Shown here: positions 17,169 to 26,107 of the stretch, one piece after another
Layout of the letters: the number at the start of each line of letters is the position of its first letter
Position numbering within the stretch: position 1 is the stretch's first letter
Position numbers and translations under genes: made by a program
DNA from: Pseudomonadota bacterium
GTDB taxonomy: Bacteria > Pseudomonadota > Alphaproteobacteria > Caedimonadales > UBA1908
Assembly: GCA_020161545.1 (NCBI GenBank)
Contig: JAIUNT010000005.1
Coordinates: 1 to 62,022, forward strand
Direction: 5' to 3'
Length of the DNA: 62,022 bases
The notes under the pieces: model-generated
Database searches by the model: none
What the model was told of the DNA's origin: nothing
Seen by the model: only the letters and a program-made list of their open reading frames with translations

Positions 17169-19598
17169 ATGTGGATGATTGTGATGCGATTTGTTTTTTT
17201 TGTTTTGTTTTTTCTTTATCACTTGCCTGTTTGGTCAACCGCCTCGGATGATGTGCCCGCAAAGCCCCTCACAAAGGCGGGCCTGAGCACCTCGGCCCCC
17301 CCCTCACTGCGCTTAAGAGTCTCGCCTGTCGCCCAAGACGCAGGGACAACACTAGAAACACCGCGCCGCTTATCTCCCCGCATTGCATATCTCATCTCAC
17401 TTTTTCAGACAGATCCCAGGCTTCCCGAAACAGACGCTTCAATTCCTGCAACACCGCGCTCTAGCTTTGCCCAAGCCTTTTTCAATGCCCTGGCAAGACA
17501 AAGCCACAGTGAGGTGAGAGACCCAAACGCACCAGCAAGCACATCCCAAAGCGCCCCCTCATCGCCCCACAAAAGCTCGCCGCACTCAAGCTTCACACGG
17601 GTGTTCACCCCGCGATCCGGTGGATCTCCGCGTGCAAGCGTGATTCAGTCACCTTCGCCACGTAAAGGCTCACCTCGCACGGACTTTGCAGCCGGTGCAA
17701 AGCGGTCTGAGAAATCGTCTCGCGCCAGCCTCTCACGGGACAGTTCTCTGCGCAGCCTTGTGACAACGGAGCTCATGCAATCTTCCTCAAGCTCAGAAAC
17801 CGTCAGTACACTCGAAGAGCAGGCCTCTCTCACACAGGCCCCGCCCAGCACGTCTCTTCCTCATGGCATTCGACCGGCTTTAAAACCTCGGCGCTCAGCC
17901 CTTCCTTTACAAACTGCGGTGACCCCACGGGGCCTTGCCAGCGCAAGACCACCCTCCCTTGATGAAGACGACATGGAAGGTTCACAAAAAGCCAAAGACG
18001 ATACGCTTTCACCGCGGGTCACGCCTCCCCTCATACTTTCATCGGCAAGCTTAGAGGAAATCAACGAATCACGTGCCGCAACACCCCCCATTGCACGTGG
18101 CAACTCGCCCATTCCAAAACTAGATGTTCTGTGTGCAAAGGACGCCCTCATTGATTTTAGCCAGCATCAGGCAGCTTTTTTTACCTCACTCGAGACCCAT
18201 AAAAGCACCCTGATGCGCAGAGATGTCATTGCCGAACATCAAATTCTCAATCGTGCAAAAGCGCTCCCCTTCGCCAGCATCGAGGCCGAGTGCTCTCAAA
18301 GCGCTTTTATGCGCGATGATCCTCTTCCCTCACTCAAAGATCATAAGATAGCGCTTTTAACACTCTTCCTTTACATGACCCATAACACCCGGGAGTTCAC
18401 GCATCGCTACACAGGCAAGCAAGAACACTTCAAGCTTTATCATCTGGAACCAACCATGCTCCTGATGACGCGACTTCATATTTTCGCACTCCAGCATCAA
18501 AAGCGCATTTATGATACCTACAGTGCCCTATATTCCCTTTGCGACCAGACGCAAAAGGAAGCCTTTTTGCAGCACGTTGGTGTCTATAACGCCTCCATCG
18601 CCGATGAGTATGCGGGACAGAGCTTATCCCGTCCGGCAAGCCTCATGTATCATCCAGAGACAGCTCACCATACCTGGCGCAACATTGCGCAACCAAACTC
18701 GCCCATCTTCCATGTGCGCGTGCCTGTGGAAGCAGATGAAGATGCCCCTTCAACACAAGCTGCAAGCACTTCTGCTAGGGAGGTCCCCCCACAAGCCTTC
18801 GAAACAGTGTCTCTGCTTTCTTTAAGTCAAAAGCGGCAGGATCTTTTTTTTGAACCCGTTAAGCGGGACCCCTCCTTCTACGACGGCCCCCTTTTTTGCA
18901 TGCTACTCGAACATGACTCCCCCTTCCTTGGCATCCTCACACTCTTTGCAGATGCACGCACGCGTGCCAAAGCTAAGGAGGCAGACTTTGAAGCAACAAC
19001 CTCCCCCATTATGTCCTCAAGCTCTTCGTCAAGCTCACCCGAAGAGCCCGCCCGCTCAAAGGGTAAAAAGTCTGGAAGCAAAAGGACCTCATTTCATCTG
19101 CCAACCCTGCACTTCTCATCTCCCTTAAGTGTGATTCCTGGCGCGTTAAAGCTCTCACCCCGTGAGAGGCACGTCACCCCTCTTCGCGAGAGCCCTGGAC
19201 ATACGCCCCGGGTGATACCCAACAATCACGTCGTGTCTTTCTCTGACCAAAGTTCTCGCGACTCCATTGAGCACACAGATTCTGACTCCTCGGGTGCTGT
19301 GAGTTTTCGCGCATCTCAGCCAGAGGTTGGTTCACGGGGATCCCATGACAGCATTGCACGCGCAGAACCAGAATCTCACAGTCCCTCCGGTGCCCCCATC
19401 TCCTTCCGCACAGCCCTTCGTGAGATTGGCGCACGCTCCGTGTCGGGAGAGTTAGAGTACACAAACCCCGACCGCAAGAATGCCAAGCACAGCACCTCAA
19501 AGAGCCGCGTTTCTAAAGGCACGCACAAAAAAAGCACTGCATCGAAGGTCTCTAAAGGGGAAAAAAAAGCCTCAAAGAAAAGCAAATCTAAAAAATAA
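17169..19598 (+). CDS. Large Ser/Pro-rich secreted protein, unknown function
   Basis: An 809-residue protein with an N-terminal signal sequence (MRFVFFVLFFLYHLPVW follows the first five residues; ATG 17184 is an alternative start). Residues ~25-320 are Ser/Pro/Arg-rich with repeated SPR/SPH motifs and look disordered. About 320-600 appears folded and helical (KDHKIALLTLFLYMTHNTREF, TMLLMTRLHIFALQHQKRIYD). A second Ser/Arg-rich stretch follows, ending in a Lys/Ser tail (KGEKKASKKSKSKK). No domain is recognised. The SP/SPR sites resemble eukaryotic kinase targets, which would suit a protein sent into a host, but that is inference. The ribosome site is weak. A TTGACA box lies at 17031. Confidence 0.6.
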   Translation: MWMIVMRFVFFVLFFLYHLPVWSTASDDVPAKPLTKAGLSTSAPPSLRLRVSPVAQDAGTTLETPRRLSPRIAYLISLFQTDPRLPETDASIPATPRSSFAQAFFNALARQSHSEVRDPNAPASTSQSAPSSPHKSSPHSSFTRVFTPRSGGSPRASVIQSPSPRKGSPRTDFAAGAKRSEKSSRASLSRDSSLRSLVTTELMQSSSSSETVSTLEEQASLTQAPPSTSLPHGIRPALKPRRSALPLQTAVTPRGLASARPPSLDEDDMEGSQKAKDDTLSPRVTPPLILSSASLEEINESRAATPPIARGNSPIPKLDVLCAKDALIDFSQHQAAFFTSLETHKSTLMRRDVIAEHQILNRAKALPFASIEAECSQSAFMRDDPLPSLKDHKIALLTLFLYMTHNTREFTHRYTGKQEHFKLYHLEPTMLLMTRLHIFALQHQKRIYDTYSALYSLCDQTQKEAFLQHVGVYNASIADEYAGQSLSRPASLMYHPETAHHTWRNIAQPNSPIFHVRVPVEADEDAPSTQAASTSAREVPPQAFETVSLLSLSQKRQDLFFEPVKRDPSFYDGPLFCMLLEHDSPFLGILTLFADARTRAKAKEADFEATTSPIMSSSSSSSSPEEPARSKGKKSGSKRTSFHLPTLHFSSPLSVIPGALKLSPRERHVTPLRESPGHTPRVIPNNHVVSFSDQSSRDSIEHTDSDSSGAVSFRASQPEVGSRGSHDSIARAEPESHSPSGAPISFRTALREIGARSVSGELEYTNPDRKNAKHSTSKSRVSKGTHKKSTASKVSKGEKKASKKSKSKK

Positions 19599-19622
19599 CA
19601 ATGGGCTCATGCCCCTCGCCCT

Positions 19623-20402
19623 CTAACGATCAAAAATGGGGGCGAGAAACGTGGGCAGCTTCTCGGCAAACAGGGTCAGCACCATGGGCAGTGTCAAGAA
19701 GAGCACTCCAAAGCCTAGAAACAGCTGCAGCGGCTGCGTCACAAAGAAAATCTGAATGGAGGGGGCGAGACGATTGGAGAGCCCTGCCCCTGCGAAAAAG
19801 AAAAGGCCCGTGATAATAATGGGGCCCGCCATTTGAAGCCCCAGTGAAAAGCTCGCACTCGCCCCTTGGGTCAAAAGGGGCAGGGTGTCCTCCCCAAGAC
19901 GTGTAAAGGTCCAGCTGCCCGCGGGGAAAATCTCATAGCTATGCACGAAGGCCTGCACAATGACGTGGTGCATATCAAGAAGCAGCATAAACAGAATCGC
20001 ACACATGCCAAGGAACACGCCTGGCAGCGCGCTTTGCTGTGCGCTGGCGGGGCTGTTGGCAAAGGCGTTTGCAAGACCAATCTGATATCCAATGAGGGTG
20101 CCCGCCACATCGATGGCAGCAAAAAGAAATCGCACAAGAAGAGCCGCGATATAGCCCACAAGAGCCTCAGCGCCCAAAAGCCAAACAGCCTCAAAGGCGT
20201 GGGCAGACATGGGGGCAATGGAAGCTGACAAAAGGGGCGTGAGGGCCACCGCCACAACAACAACAATCAGCGCCTTCACACGCGTGGGGGTCGTCATCTC
20301 CGAAAAGCCAGGCACGAAGAAAAGAAGTCCCCCCAGCCGGGCCATCACAACGAGGTAGGCGTAGAAGTCAGCCAGGGCAAAGGTTTTAATGGCCTCTTCC
20401 AC
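19623..20402 (-). CDS. fliR: Flagellar export protein FliR
   Basis: A 259-residue polytopic membrane protein of the flagellar type III export gate. Features typical of FliR/SctT are the early LARLGGLLFFVPGFSE segment, AIDVAGTLIGYQIGLANAF, and Leu/Phe-rich C-terminal helices ending LPTFLAPIFDR. The start is GTG at 20402, two bases after the fliQ stop, so translation is coupled. FliR forms the export channel with FliP and FliQ. flhB, which often follows, is not adjacent here; the next gene is on the opposite strand. Confidence 0.92.
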   Translation of the reverse strand: MEEAIKTFALADFYAYLVVMARLGGLLFFVPGFSEMTTPTRVKALIVVVVAVALTPLLSASIAPMSAHAFEAVWLLGAEALVGYIAALLVRFLFAAIDVAGTLIGYQIGLANAFANSPASAQQSALPGVFLGMCAILFMLLLDMHHVIVQAFVHSYEIFPAGSWTFTRLGEDTLPLLTQGASASFSLGLQMAGPIIITGLFFFAGAGLSNRLAPSIQIFFVTQPLQLFLGFGVLFLTLPMVLTLFAEKLPTFLAPIFDR

Positions 20403-20404
20403 CC

Positions 20405-20674
20405 TCAGGATCCAAGGCCCACGATGCGGTCAAAGAGCTCCTTGGAAAAGGTGCTCATGGTGCGTCCGATGAAGGGAAAGAAAAAAATCATGGTGGCGAA
20501 GGTGGCGAAAATCTTCGGGATAAAGGCCAAGGTCATTTCTTGAATTTGTGTGAGCGCTTGGAAAAACGAGATGGCAAGCCCTGTGATCAGAGCTGCAATC
20601 ATCATGGGCATGGCAATCTTGAGCATCACGAAAACGCTTTCCTGGGCAAGGTCCAACACATCGGTGGGTGACAT
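20405..20674 (-). CDS. fliQ: Flagellar export protein FliQ
   Basis: An 89-residue protein with two membrane helices, the standard length for FliQ/SctS. Recognisable segments are DVLDLAQESVFVMLKIAMPM, LITGLAISFFQALTQIQEMTL and FIPKIFATFATMIF. It forms the export-gate helical assembly with FliP and FliR. I chose ATG 20674 (MSPTDVLDLA), preceded by GGGAGG about 12 bases upstream, over a frame extending to 20719. It is the first gene of a two-gene minus-strand unit divergent from rplU; fliP is not in the window. Confidence 0.93.
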   Translation of the reverse strand: MSPTDVLDLAQESVFVMLKIAMPMMIAALITGLAISFFQALTQIQEMTLAFIPKIFATFATMIFFFPFIGRTMSTFSKELFDRIVGLGS

Positions 20675-20699
20675 TTTGCTCTTTTTCCTCCCAAAGAAC

Positions 20700-20726
20700 T
20701 TGACACATGGCCAGATCAACTATACT
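20700..20726 (+). promoter_or_regulatory. Candidate rplU promoter
   Basis: TTGACA at 20700-20705 and TATACT at 20721-20726 with a 15-bp spacer, shorter than the usual 17. Both boxes are near consensus and lie in the divergent fliQ/rplU gap. Confidence 0.45.
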
Positions 20727-20790
20727 AAGGAGGAGCAGTTAACGTAAAGGCTTGCCTCCATCGTCGTGTGCCCCCCTATCTACCGGGCGC

Positions 20791-20810
20791 GCCTGATGTG
20801 TGGATCAGGC
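20791..20810 (+). promoter_or_regulatory. Hairpin in the rplU leader
   Basis: A 7-bp perfect stem GCCTGAT/ATCAGGC with a 6-base loop, 22 bases before the rplU start. It could be the ribosomal-protein leader structure used for autoregulation in some bacteria. It does not overlap the ribosome site, so the role is uncertain. Confidence 0.35.
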
Positions 20811-20832
20811 CGCTAGACAAGAAGAGTTTAAC

Positions 20833-21351
20833 ATGTTTGCAATCGTAAAAACAGGCGGCAAGCAGTACCGGGTTTCCCCAGGTGATGTCGTGCTGGTCGA
20901 AAAACTTCAAGGTGAAGCCGGTCAGGCAATTGATCTGGAAACCGTTCTCATGTACGGCGAGACCGATAAGGTGACCGTAGGCAGCCCCCTCCTTGCGGGT
21001 GCAAGCGTACAAGCCACCATTCGCACACAAACACGCGGCGACAAGATTATTGTTTTCAAGAAGCGTCGCCGTCAAGGTTACCGCCGCACAAAGGGTCACC
21101 GTCAAGATCTGACACTTTTGACCATCAACAGCATTACTGTGGGTGGCAAGATGGTTGCAGGTGACGCACCTAAGGCTGAGAAAAAAGTTGCCGCTCCCAA
21201 GGCTGAAAAGGCTGCAGATGCACCTGTAAAGGCCGAAAAGAAGGCTGCGGCTCCTAAGGCTGAAAAAGCCGCTGAGCCTAAGGCTGAGAAGGTTGCCGCA
21301 CCTAAGAAGGCTGCTGCACCAAAGGCAAAGAAAACAGATTCAAAGGAATAA
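20833..21351 (+). CDS. rplU: 50S ribosomal protein L21 with Lys/Ala-rich C-terminal tail
   Basis: The first ~103 residues are a normal L21 ([39 protein letters not shown]), which binds 23S rRNA in the large subunit. About 70 extra residues follow, made of repeated [13 protein letters not shown] units. Basic low-complexity tails occur on alphaproteobacterial L21, but this one is long and repetitive. ATG 20833 is chosen because [11 protein letters not shown] is the universal L21 start; the frame to 20800 is rejected. It is followed 46 bases later by rpmA, the usual pairing. Confidence 0.96.
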   Translation: MFAIVKTGGKQYRVSPGDVVLVEKLQGEAGQAIDLETVLMYGETDKVTVGSPLLAGASVQATIRTQTRGDKIIVFKKRRRQGYRRTKGHRQDLTLLTINSITVGGKMVAGDAPKAEKKVAAPKAEKAADAPVKAEKKAAAPKAEKAAEPKAEKVAAPKKAAAPKAKKTDSKE

Positions 21352-21397
21352 GTGTCCGGGCACGTTGCCCGTGATACATGGAAAGAGGAGTTAGAAA

Positions 21398-21649
21398 ATG
21401 GCTCAAAAAAAGGCCGCGGGTAGTTCCCGCAACGGTCGTGACAGTGCCGGTCGTCGTCTGGGCGTGAAGAAGTTCGGTGGCGAGCATGTTTTGGCAGGCA
21501 ACATCATCGTGCGTCAACGTGGCACGAAGGTTCATCCTGGTGACAACGTCGGAATGGGTAAAGACCACACGCTGTTCGCCCTGATTGAAGGCAGCGTTCA
21601 GTTTTCCCGTGGACGCGGTGGCCGCACTTTTGTGAGTGTTGCTTCCTAA
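21398..21649 (+). CDS. rpmA: 50S ribosomal protein L27
   Basis: An 83-residue protein of standard length. The N terminus [16 protein letters not shown] reaches the peptidyl-transferase centre, and [20 protein letters not shown] and [18 protein letters not shown] sequence match L27. AGAGGAG lies seven bases upstream of the ATG. It sits between rplU and obgE, a conserved order, and is likely transcribed with rplU from the promoter near 20700. Confidence 0.98.
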   Translation: MAQKKAAGSSRNGRDSAGRRLGVKKFGGEHVLAGNIIVRQRGTKVHPGDNVGMGKDHTLFALIEGSVQFSRGRGGRTFVSVAS

Positions 21650-21736
21650 GACACGACCTTTTTAAGGATTCCATGAGGGGTGGCGTTACGCTGCCCCTTT
21701 TGTCGTCCGCTTATCCCCCATATTAGAGTCTCTCCC

Positions 21737-22783
21737 ATGCAATTTCTCGATGAAGCCAAAATTTTTCTCAAAAGTGGTGACGGTGGTGCCGGCAGCATCA
21801 GTTTTCGCCGTGAAAAATTCATCGAATTTGGTGGCCCAGACGGGGGTGATGGGGGACGCGGCGGCGACATCATTTTCGAAGTCGTGGACGGTAACACACT
21901 CATCGACTATCGCTATCAACAGCATTTTAAGGCTCAAAAGGGCCACCACGGCATGGGACGCAACCGCACAGGAGGCGACGGCAACGACGTCGTGCTGCGC
22001 GTACCTGTGGGCACCCAAATCATCCACGAAGACCGCAAGACGGTGCTTCTCGACCTCACCACCATTGGCGAGCGTGTGGTGTTTCTCAAGGGCGGCATCG
22101 GCGGGCGTGGAAACACGCGTTTCAAAAGCTCCACCAACCAAGCACCCCGGCGCGCCGACACAGGTATGCCCGGCGAAGAAATGTGGGTGTGGCTGCGCCT
22201 TAAGCTTATGGCGGACGCGGGGCTCGTGGGCCTGCCCAACGCCGGTAAATCAACATTTATCTCCGCCTGCACCCGTGCGCGCCCCAAGATTGCGGACTAT
22301 CCCTTCACAACCCTTGTGCCAAAGCTGGGCGTTGTATATCTCGATACCCAGGAGTTTGTCCTGGCTGACATTCCAGGGCTTATTGAAGGCGCGCACCAGG
22401 GCATTGGTCTTGGTCACAAGTTCCTAGGGCACGTAGAGCGCTGCCGCGTTTTACTTCACCTGATTGACGCAGGGCTCGAAGACGCTGTGGGCGCTTACCG
22501 CACCATTCGTAATGAGCTGACTCTCTACGGAGGGCACTTGGCCGAAAAGACTGAAGTGCTCGCGCTTTCAAAGGCAGACACCCTTTTTGAGGACGAGATC
22601 GCACCCAAAATTGAAGCTCTCGAAAAAGAAAGTGGCAAGAAAGTCTTTGTTGTGTCCGCTGCAACCCACGAGGGTATGGAGCCGCTTCTGCGTGCCCTTT
22701 TGGCCGAAATTCCTAAGCCGGCCGCGCCGCACGCATCTCTGGACGACCCGGAAGATGAGTCCTTGCCTGATGATGAAGCATAG
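21737..22783 (+). CDS. obgE: GTPase Obg/CgtA
   Basis: A 348-residue essential GTPase involved in 50S maturation and stress control. The Gly-rich Obg domain is at the N terminus ([29 protein letters not shown]). The G domain has GLPNAGKST (G1), DIPGLIEGA (G3) and a SKAD-type G4 (LSKADTLF). MQFLDEAK is the family start, so ATG 21737 is used rather than the frame from 21680. A short acidic tail ([13 protein letters not shown]) ends the protein. It follows rpmA as usual. Confidence 0.96.
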   Translation: MQFLDEAKIFLKSGDGGAGSISFRREKFIEFGGPDGGDGGRGGDIIFEVVDGNTLIDYRYQQHFKAQKGHHGMGRNRTGGDGNDVVLRVPVGTQIIHEDRKTVLLDLTTIGERVVFLKGGIGGRGNTRFKSSTNQAPRRADTGMPGEEMWVWLRLKLMADAGLVGLPNAGKSTFISACTRARPKIADYPFTTLVPKLGVVYLDTQEFVLADIPGLIEGAHQGIGLGHKFLGHVERCRVLLHLIDAGLEDAVGAYRTIRNELTLYGGHLAEKTEVLALSKADTLFEDEIAPKIEALEKESGKKVFVVSAATHEGMEPLLRALLAEIPKPAAPHASLDDPEDESLPDDEA

Positions 22784-22816
22784 GTCATATTTGGGCTCTC
22801 GCTTTTATTAAAGTAT

Positions 22817-22845
22817 TTGACAGACAGGGGTTGCACCCTCTAGAG
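22817..22845 (+). promoter_or_regulatory. Island promoter 1 (for 22874)
   Basis: TTGACA 22817-22822, 17-bp spacer, CTAGAG 22840-22845. The start codon is 29 bases after the -10 box, the same geometry as five other promoters in the island. Confidence 0.6.
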
Positions 22846-22873
22846 ATGGCTAAAATTTTACGCGACCATCCAA

Positions 22874-23587
22874 ATGTCAAAAATATCTTCTCTTGCATGT
22901 ACAATCCTTGCTTCGTCCTTTGCATGCGGTACGTTGTTGGCCTCCCACGCCTCATTCAGTGATGAATTTGTACCACTAGAACCCCTTTTTGGCGCATGCA
23001 CTTGGGAGAGTATGGAATGGTATCACCAACCCACTTCCCAGTTGCCCGCCCTCCCCTTTGAGGAAACACCCCAAGTCCAGCACTTTGCCACGCCTTCTCC
23101 ACAACCGGCACGTGCACGCAGCACATATTCACAAGCCCTTGCGCCTACACCACTCAAAGGGAGCACCCTCGAAATTACCCAGGTCCATCCGAAGGATTTA
23201 CAAAGTGTGCGCAAGGCCTCAGTTCAAAAGCAACGCACCACAAAAAAGACAGAAAGAAAGAAAAAACCCGTTCTCCTGGCTGGGAAAGCACGAGAATATT
23301 TGGAACTCGCCAATCAGGTGCTTGAACAAAACAAAACCCGTGAATTCCCGGACGCAATTGAAGCCTTTTACGAATGTTATGCCAATAGCTCAGCGCTGCG
23401 TTGGCAGGGGTGCCTGGGACTGGCGCAAACTTACCTGGCCATGGGTGATCATAAGAACGCGCAGGAGTGCCTGCGTCGCATTGGATACAGCAAAAGCTGC
23501 TCTCAAGAGGTTAAAGAAGAAGCCCTCACTGTCAGCCTTTCTTTAGCGCAGGCGCTTCTAAATAAAAAGAAATCCAACAACAAATAA
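22874..23587 (+). CDS. WxGCLG-family secreted TPR-like protein 1
   Basis: A 237-residue protein with a signal peptide (MSKISSLACTILASSF...LLASHA). A Pro/Gln/Ser-rich linker and a basic patch (KKTERKKK) follow, then the C-terminal TPR-like module shared by this island (about 142-225). The module contains AIEAFYECYANSSALRWQGCLG (Trp177), YLAMGDHKNAQECLRRI and SKSCSQEVKEEAL. Three Cys (CY, GC, SC) align with family members, suggesting a disulfide in an oxidising compartment. No ribosome site is apparent. I know of no characterised family with this signature; TPR is inferred from the paired-helix pattern. Confidence 0.65.
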   Translation: MSKISSLACTILASSFACGTLLASHASFSDEFVPLEPLFGACTWESMEWYHQPTSQLPALPFEETPQVQHFATPSPQPARARSTYSQALAPTPLKGSTLEITQVHPKDLQSVRKASVQKQRTTKKTERKKKPVLLAGKAREYLELANQVLEQNKTREFPDAIEAFYECYANSSALRWQGCLGLAQTYLAMGDHKNAQECLRRIGYSKSCSQEVKEEALTVSLSLAQALLNKKKSNNK

Positions 23588-23688
23588 ATGCACGAGATGG
23601 TTAATAAAGCTCTGCACTTTTCTTTTAATAAATTATAAAACTTTTTCTTGTATTATGTAAAGATTGTTCCTTTCAGGCTGATTCCAAA

Positions 23689-24531
23689 ATGCTCATAGTC
23701 ATTCAAGAGAAAAGGCTCCTCCTAACATTTTTTCTTCTAGCTTCGACCATCTGTGGGACTGGCCACCTTTTTGGAAGCACCCAAGCGCCAGGTGTGGGGC
23801 AACAGAGCCGCCTTTTAACCGAGCTCCAAAAACGCCAGGAGGAAAAGGGTGCCACCCTCAAAGACGGCCCGGCAGCCGCGCCGAGTGCTGTCATTGACCG
23901 CACGGTGATCACAAAGGATTTGGAGGTGTTGCGCGCCTACGCAAAGCAAAAGAAACCTGGCAAGGCGGAAGGGTTCAAAGGGCTCCTGACTTTCGAGGTA
24001 AAAAAAGCACAAGCCACCTTGGCGCGTCTGCGTCAAAGCGAAAGCCTCTTAACAAGCGAAGAAAAAACAGAAATTGATACTTATCAAAGGCAACTTGATG
24101 GGGAGCCAAGTCCAGGATCCTCAGGCGCCACATCGACTCAGACACAACCACCCTTAGCGGTTCTACCTGCACCTAGGCCATTGCCCCAAACACCTAGGCC
24201 GATCCAGCCTGCACTCGGCACCACCACATCAGCGGCGGCACCAAGCGCACGTCCTTTGCCGCTAACGCCGCAACCACCTGTGTCACGTGGGTTGCCGGCA
24301 ATGAGCACACAAGTCGCGCCATCACCCACACCAACAGCCAGGCCCCTACCCACACCACCACAGCCAACGCCCATGCCCGTAGTGCCTGAGAAGGCTTCCC
24401 TGGGCAGTGTTGATGATGCCCTTAAAACACTCAGAAGCGCCGCAAGAAGTGGGATTGGGCGCCTGAGTGCGAACGAGCTCGCGGCCGCCGCAAAAGCGCT
24501 GATCATTGCCCATGGGGGGACAGGCCTGTGA
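23689..24531 (+). CDS. Secreted repeat protein, N-terminal part (frameshifted)
   Basis: A 280-residue frame with a hydrophobic N-terminal signal segment (RLLLTFFLLASTICGTGHLFG). A helical repeat follows (LEVLRAYAKQKKPGKAEGFK ... LLTSEEKTEIDTYQRQL), then a long Pro-rich spacer with RPLP/PTP motifs. The first half of a second repeat comes next (ALKTLRSAARSGIGRLSANELAAAAKAL). It stops at TGA 24529, ten bases after a six-G run at 24514-24519. The second half of that repeat continues in the next frame (24528-24923). The two ORFs are therefore probably one gene with a one-base loss, or a GTGA-coupled pair. Function unknown. Confidence 0.55.
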   Translation: MLIVIQEKRLLLTFFLLASTICGTGHLFGSTQAPGVGQQSRLLTELQKRQEEKGATLKDGPAAAPSAVIDRTVITKDLEVLRAYAKQKKPGKAEGFKGLLTFEVKKAQATLARLRQSESLLTSEEKTEIDTYQRQLDGEPSPGSSGATSTQTQPPLAVLPAPRPLPQTPRPIQPALGTTTSAAAPSARPLPLTPQPPVSRGLPAMSTQVAPSPTPTARPLPTPPQPTPMPVVPEKASLGSVDDALKTLRSAARSGIGRLSANELAAAAKALIIAHGGTGL

Positions 24532-24923
24532 CAAGTGCGGAGAAGGGGGAGCTCAACCGGTACAACACCATGCTCCAAGCGCGGGCCAAGGCACTTGCCT
24601 CCTTGCCAGCCCCCTCACCAAATGTACCCTCGACTCAGACCCCCACATCTGTCTTTGCGACACCCTCGCAGCAACGTGCGCTTCGTGAAGCACGCGGCGC
24701 CATGGCCGCAGACTCGGCCATTTTGCGCAAGTACGCCACGCAGCAAAAACCAGGGCGTGCCCAAGGCATTGCAGGCCTCACAAAAGACGAGGTTAAGGAC
24801 GTGAGTGCAGCGCTTGTGCGGCTTTACGCCAAGAATCAGTTCCTGACAAAGGATGAGATGCGGGAGCTTGAGCTTTACACCCAAGAGGTGGATAAGAGAG
24901 CCCACGCTCTGGGGATGAAGTGA
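24528..24923 (+). CDS. Secreted repeat protein, C-terminal part (frameshifted)
   Basis: A 131-residue frame opening at GTG 24528, overlapping the upstream stop as GTGA. It begins TSAEKGELNRYNTMLQARAKA, which completes the half-repeat at the end of the previous ORF. After a short Pro/Ser/Thr spacer a third full repeat follows (AILRKYATQQKPGRAQGI ... FLTKDEMRELELYTQEVD), close to repeat 1. It has no signal peptide of its own. Restoring one base near the G6 tract gives a single protein of about 411 residues with three repeats. Whether the break is a mutation, phase variation or a sequencing error is open. Confidence 0.55.
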   Translation: MTSAEKGELNRYNTMLQARAKALASLPAPSPNVPSTQTPTSVFATPSQQRALREARGAMAADSAILRKYATQQKPGRAQGIAGLTKDEVKDVSAALVRLYAKNQFLTKDEMRELELYTQEVDKRAHALGMK

Positions 24924-24989
24924 GCATCTGTGACGAAATGGGCCCCTTACGGCTCTGTGCTCGTGTTGGCGTGCCGCCTGAAAAACACC

Positions 24990-25018
24990 TTTAACATAAG
25001 ATTGTTATTTGCCATAAA
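24990..25018 (+). promoter_or_regulatory. Island promoter 2 (for 25048)
   Basis: TTTAAC 24990-24995, 17-bp spacer, CATAAA 25013-25018. A weaker -35 than its siblings. It puts GTG 25048 at the standard 30-base distance. Confidence 0.45.
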
Positions 25019-25047
25019 GGTAGAAAGTGTTTTTTAGGGCGCATGCG

Positions 25048-26043
25048 GTGCTGAAGGCTTTTTTTGTAATATGCTCACTGGGGATGGTGTCCCAAAGTTA
25101 TGGCTCCTATACCCCAACACAGTTTGATCTGGATGATACGAGCATCCCGCCTTCCCCACTCTTTGACACCCAAGGCTGGCCGGACCCCGATCCTCTTGAA
25201 ACGGAGCTGCTTATTGAGAGCTTTCTGAGCCCCTCCTCAAATGAGGCCATCAATGGGGAAGATCAGCAAACCCCCATGCTCCCACCCCAGGATACACAGG
25301 TATGTCCTGATTTTAGCGCACTCGCGCGTGAGCTTTCCCTTGGCGGGGACGCCCCCCGTGCAAGTGCTTGCGGCACACGAGCAGAAAACGCGCGACCTGC
25401 CAATGAACCCTCCCTTAGTGGAAAATGGACCCGGCCCTTTAAACCTTATATACCTGTGAGCAAGACCAACCCCCCTCAGGAAAAATTGGCGCCAATCTCC
25501 AACCCAGGAAAAATACAATTTCTGCCCTACGAAGCGCCAACGCCGCCAAAGCGCCTACCGACGAAAAAAATCATCTTCCATGCCCCTATGACCCACGAGA
25601 GCCTGGGGGAAACCTTTGTTGCGCCTGCCGTAAATCCTCAGCCGCGCCAAGGGGCCCAGCAAAAAACCACAAGGTCCCCTCGCCCATACCTTCCCAAAGC
25701 AAAAGCCATCAAGAAGCTAGAAAAGGGCATGCACCTTGTGGCAACAGGCAACCCGGAAAACCTTGAGGCGGCCTTCAATGCCTTTAGCAAGTGTTACCAA
25801 AGAAACCCCGAATTGAGGTGGGATGGATGCTTAGGCATGGCCATGGTGTACTGCGCCAAGGGACAGATTCAACTCTCCATGAAATATATCGATTGTATCC
25901 TCTTTAGCATCAAGGCCAGTGAAAGCGTAAAGGATGAGGCCCTGCGTTTTAGAAAAAGGATTGAAGACAGATTAAGAGGTGAAAACAGTGATACTGTGGC
26001 GCGTAACCATCCCCAGTGTAAAGCATGCCTCCCATTGCAATAA
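25048..26043 (+). CDS. WxGCLG-family secreted TPR-like protein 2
   Basis: A 331-residue protein. I prefer GTG 25048 because it gives the compact signal peptide MLKAFFVICSLGMVSQSYG (compare MLKSLCTSLLCLLASTVGA in the 26108 gene) and lies 30 bases from the -10 box. GTG 25027 is the longer alternative. An acidic/Pro-rich N-terminal half follows (ARELSLGGDAPRAS; QEKLAPISNPGKIQF). The C-terminal module has AAFNAFSKCYQRNPELRWDGCLG (Trp258), YIDCILFSIKASESVKDEAL. It is the most diverged module in the island, lacking the usual Cys before the last helix. Function unknown. Confidence 0.6.
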   Translation: MLKAFFVICSLGMVSQSYGSYTPTQFDLDDTSIPPSPLFDTQGWPDPDPLETELLIESFLSPSSNEAINGEDQQTPMLPPQDTQVCPDFSALARELSLGGDAPRASACGTRAENARPANEPSLSGKWTRPFKPYIPVSKTNPPQEKLAPISNPGKIQFLPYEAPTPPKRLPTKKIIFHAPMTHESLGETFVAPAVNPQPRQGAQQKTTRSPRPYLPKAKAIKKLEKGMHLVATGNPENLEAAFNAFSKCYQRNPELRWDGCLGMAMVYCAKGQIQLSMKYIDCILFSIKASESVKDEALRFRKRIEDRLRGENSDTVARNHPQCKACLPLQ

Positions 26044-26051
26044 AATAATAT

Positions 26052-26080
26052 TTGACTTATGGGAATTGGCCAAGCTAAAA
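26052..26080 (+). promoter_or_regulatory. Island promoter 3 (for 26108)
   Basis: TTGACT 26052-26057, 17-bp spacer, CTAAAA 26075-26080. The start codon is 28 bases downstream. The preceding AATAATA is shared with the promoter at 27783. Confidence 0.6.
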
Positions 26081-26107
26081 AAACATGTGTTTTTTTATTT
26101 TTTCATC

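Noticed and set aside
24528..24531. GTGA overlap alone as proof of two coupled genes
   Set aside because: GTGA/ATGA junctions occur at normal gene pairs here, but the split repeat makes a frameshift the better reading at this site.
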